NCBI GenBank assembly: GCA_963748385.1
Contig: CAVVIQ010000013.1
Span: 289,680-353,679 of the forward strand
Source of the DNA: Rhodoblastus sp963748385
GTDB lineage: Bacteria > Pseudomonadota > Alphaproteobacteria > Rhizobiales > Beijerinckiaceae
DNA: 64,000 nucleotides
Direction: 5' to 3'
Part shown: positions 59,882 through 64,000 of the stretch, one piece after another
Position numbering within the stretch: the stretch's first letter is position 1
Layout of the letters: every line of letters starts with the position of its first letter
Notes under the pieces: generated by a model
Seen by the model: the letters and a program-made list of their open reading frames with translations, nothing else
Told to the model about the DNA's origin: nothing
Database searches by the model: none
Made by a program: the position numbers and the translations under genes

Positions 59882-60624
59882 AAGGCGGGAACGGCTGGCT
59901 GATCGCGCGTCCGATCGCCCATCGCGGCCTGCACGATTCCGCGCAGGGTATCGTCGAGAATTCGCTCGCCGCCGCGCGGGCCGCGGCGGGGCGCGGCTAT
60001 GGCGTCGAATGTGACGTTCGCCTGTCGCGCGACGGCAAGGTTTTCGTGTTCCACGACGACAGGCTCGACCGGCTGACCGGAGAAACCGGGGCCTTTCGCG
60101 ACCGCAACTCCTCCCGACTGGCTGCAATCACGCTGCATGGGGGAGAGAAAATCCCCACCCTTGCCGCCTTCCTGGCCGAGGTCGCGGGCGCCGTTCCCCT
60201 GATTCTCGAGCTGAAGAGCAATTCTTTCGGCGAGACGGCCCTGGCGGGCGCCGTTGCGGCCGGGCTGGCCGATTATCGCGGCCCGGTCGCGCTGAAAAGC
60301 TTCGATCCCGCGCAGATCGCTTCGTTGCGCGCCGGCGACCCGCCCTGGCCGCTCGGCGTCGTGGCGCAAAGCGATTACGAGGACGAGGAATTCGACTGCC
60401 TGTCCGCCGAGCAATGGGAGGAACTGACGCAATTCACCCATGCCGCCGCGACGCGGCCGGATTTCTTGTCCTGGCGCGCGACCGACCTGCCGACACCCGT
60501 GGTCGAATGCGCCCGCGCCTGCGGCGCGCTTCCGGTAATGACCTGGACCATCCGCTCGCCGCAACAGGCGAACGCCGCGCTCAAACACGCGGACCAGATC
60601 GTTTTCGAGGGCTTCATGGCCTGA
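59878..60624 (+). CDS. Glycerophosphodiester phosphodiesterase-family protein
   Basis: 248 residues from ATG 59878, overlapping the RidA stop. The GDPD TIM-barrel motifs are present: IAHRGLHD (catalytic His), ENSLAAARAAAGRGYGVECD with VRLSRDGKVFVFHDDRLDRL, then LILELKSN and the C-terminal PVMTWTIRSPQQANAALKHA. Metal ligands (E and D of VECDV) and the HD of VFHDD are intact. It hydrolyses glycerophosphodiesters from phospholipid turnover. No signal peptide, so cytoplasmic. Confidence 0.92.
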   Translation: MKGGNGWLIARPIAHRGLHDSAQGIVENSLAAARAAAGRGYGVECDVRLSRDGKVFVFHDDRLDRLTGETGAFRDRNSSRLAAITLHGGEKIPTLAAFLAEVAGAVPLILELKSNSFGETALAGAVAAGLADYRGPVALKSFDPAQIASLRAGDPPWPLGVVAQSDYEDEEFDCLSAEQWEELTQFTHAAATRPDFLSWRATDLPTPVVECARACGALPVMTWTIRSPQQANAALKHADQIVFEGFMA

Positions 60625-60648
60625 CGGCCGCTGCTTGAGAAAAAGGGA

Positions 60649-60677
60649 TTGACGGAACAGAATCTCGCCCCTATGTT
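60649..60677 (+). promoter_or_regulatory. Probable promoter of the rpsL-rpsG-fusA operon
   Basis: TTGACG (60649-60654) and TATGTT (60672-60677) are separated by exactly 17 bases, a near-consensus sigma-70-type promoter. It lies about 315 bases before rpsL, leaving a long leader (about 60685-60992) in which no gene was recognised. Confidence 0.75.
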
Positions 60678-60992
60678 CCGCGCCACTCCAGACAGGCCGT
60701 AGACGGGCGTGTTTTCCGGCGCCGCGCTGGAAACCCAAGCAGTCTAAACGCTGTCGACCAGCTTTGCGACTGAAGAGTCATTCGGTTTCGCGCGGGCTTC
60801 CGTGCTGGAATCGTTCATCGACACGATTGGCGTTGGACAAGCGTCGATCCTCTGTCTGGCAAGCGCCGGAAGCCCTTTGGGGCTGAAGGCGCTCGTTTGT
60901 TTCGCCACTGGCTGATTCGGCCGATGGCGGAGCAGGGTGGGGCGCTCGCGTCCCGCGTCAATGTTTCAACTTTCGCTTCGGAAGGGCGATGG

Positions 60993-61364
60993 ATGCCGAC
61001 AATTTCCCAGTTGATCCGCAAGCCGCGGCAACCGAAAACCTATCGCGAAAAGGCCCGCCACATGGAGGCCTCGCCGCAAAAGCGCGGCGTGTGCACCCGC
61101 GTCTACACGACCACCCCGAAGAAGCCCAACTCGGCGCTGCGCAAGGTCGCGAAGGTTCGCTTGACCAATGGCTTCGAGGTCATCGGCTACATTCCGGGCG
61201 AGGGCCATAACCTCCAGGAGCACTCGGTCGTCATGATCCGCGGCGGCCGCGTCAAGGACCTTCCCGGCGTGCGCTACCACATTCTGCGCGGCGTGCTCGA
61301 CACGCAGGGCGTCAAGGACCGCAAGCAGCGCCGTTCGAAATACGGCGCCAAGCGGCCGAAGTAA
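60993..61364 (+). CDS. rpsL: 30S ribosomal protein S12
   Basis: 123 residues from ATG 60993 with GAAGGG upstream; the frame extends to 60897 but the S12 N-terminus MPTISQLIRKPR fixes the start. It has TTPKKPNSALRKVAKVRLTN and GGRVKDLPGVRYHILRGVLD, with lysines at both classical streptomycin-resistance positions (wild type). Core decoding-centre protein. Confidence 0.99.
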   Translation: MPTISQLIRKPRQPKTYREKARHMEASPQKRGVCTRVYTTTPKKPNSALRKVAKVRLTNGFEVIGYIPGEGHNLQEHSVVMIRGGRVKDLPGVRYHILRGVLDTQGVKDRKQRRSKYGAKRPK

Positions 61365-61390
61365 GATTCAGAGATTCTCGAGGAGCTGTC

Positions 61391-61861
61391 ATGTCTCGTC
61401 GTCACCGCGCCGAAAAGCGTGAAGTCATTCCGGACGCCAAGTTTGGCGACATCATCGTCGCCAAATTCATGAACTCGATCATGTACGACGGCAAGAAGTC
61501 GGTCGCCGAGGCGATCGTCTATGGCGCCTTCGACATCATCGAGGGCAAGGCCAAGGCCGATCCGCTCGGCGTCTTCAAGCAGGCGCTGGAAAATGTCGCG
61601 CCGGCGATCGAGGTCCGCTCCCGCCGCGTCGGCGGCGCCACCTATCAGGTGCCGGTCGAGGTCCGCACCGAGCGCCGCCAGGCCCTCGCGATCCGCTGGA
61701 TCATCACCGCCGCCCGCGGCCGCAACGACAAGACCATGGTCGATCGCCTCTCGGCCGAACTGCTCGACGCCTCTAACAATCGCGGCTCCGCGGTGAAGAA
61801 GCGCGAAGACACCCACCGCATGGCGGAAGCCAACCGCGCCTTCTCGCATTATCGCTGGTAA
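61391..61861 (+). CDS. rpsG: 30S ribosomal protein S7
   Basis: 156 residues, GAGGAGCTGTC before the ATG. S7 signature KFMNSIMYDGKKSVAEAIVY, then NVAPAIEVRSRRVGGATYQV, PVEVRTERRQALAIRWII. It organises the 3' major domain of 16S rRNA. Second gene of the str operon, 26 bases after rpsL. Confidence 0.99.
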   Translation: MSRRHRAEKREVIPDAKFGDIIVAKFMNSIMYDGKKSVAEAIVYGAFDIIEGKAKADPLGVFKQALENVAPAIEVRSRRVGGATYQVPVEVRTERRQALAIRWIITAARGRNDKTMVDRLSAELLDASNNRGSAVKKREDTHRMAEANRAFSHYRW

Positions 61862-61892
61862 GCCCGCAGCCAAAGCCAAGGACGCATCCACC

Positions 61893-63968
<2,076 letters not shown>

Positions 63969-64000
63969 GGCGTCTGAAGAAAAATCGCTAAGGAGTCCGG

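Overview
The window reads as the chromosome of an alphaproteobacterium of the order Hyphomicrobiales (Rhizobiales), possibly a Beijerinckiaceae/Methylocystaceae-type organism. Support comes from the order D-amino-acid aminotransferase-hfq-hflX, an Irr-type Fur regulator, an EipB (DUF1849) envelope protein, hflK-hflC, ccoG, a thiO-thiS-thiG-thiE operon behind a TPP riboswitch, and high-GC core genes. The genus is inference; no rRNA is present.

Layout. 1-3.4 kb: a truncated type I secretion ABC transporter diverging from a beta-helix protein. 3.9-8.3 kb: a seven-PAS sensor kinase with its FixJ-like regulator. 8.4-17.5 kb: an accessory zone with small helical proteins, three small XRE regulators, remnants of IS3-, IS5- and transposase-type elements, a stray copy of an EAL-domain end, and an overlapping minus-strand operon (two GNAT-like proteins, a degenerate isochorismatase-fold protein, two small ORFs) facing a LysR regulator. 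17.6-20.75 kb: an RpfF-type DSF synthase translationally coupled to a membrane PAS-GGDEF-EAL protein. 21.2-25.5 kb: a probable remnant mobile element (AlpA-like HTH, replication-like protein, DUF927 ATPase) with an unknown lower-GC gene beside it.

25.9-38.7 kb is core-like: a globin-MCP-PilZ protein, tRNA-Lys(CUU), hflKC, a TerC-family protein, a polyprenyl sugar-1-phosphate transferase, an Ntn hydrolase, irr and the thiamin operon. 38.7-45.2 kb is a surface-glycoprotein locus: an AIDA/SAAT-type repeat protein carrying a Hint domain, its probable iron-dependent O-heptosyltransferase, a second glycosyltransferase sharing a beta-domain with the repeat protein, and a divergent 2OG-Fe(II) oxygenase. 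45.2-50 kb holds a copper ATPase with a fused C-terminal CopZ-like domain, then ccoG. 50-55.9 kb: AraC regulator, sulfotransferase, two-subunit chromate transporter, dat, hfq, hflX. 56-58.4 kb is a small accessory island (AT-rich membrane protein, truncated IS110, Sel1-repeat protein, long inverted repeat). 58.4-64 kb: eipB, ridA, a glycerophosphodiesterase, then the rpsL-rpsG-fusA operon, running towards a probable tuf gene outside the window.

Best candidates for new biology: (1) the O-heptosylated repeat/Hint protein operon; (2) the rpfF::GGDEF-EAL operon, joining a fatty-acid signal to c-di-GMP turnover in an alphaproteobacterium; (3) the repeated pairing of tiny helical proteins with 91-residue XRE regulators; (4) the two-GNAT plus pseudo-isochorismatase operon. 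All functions are from sequence reading only; no database search was run.
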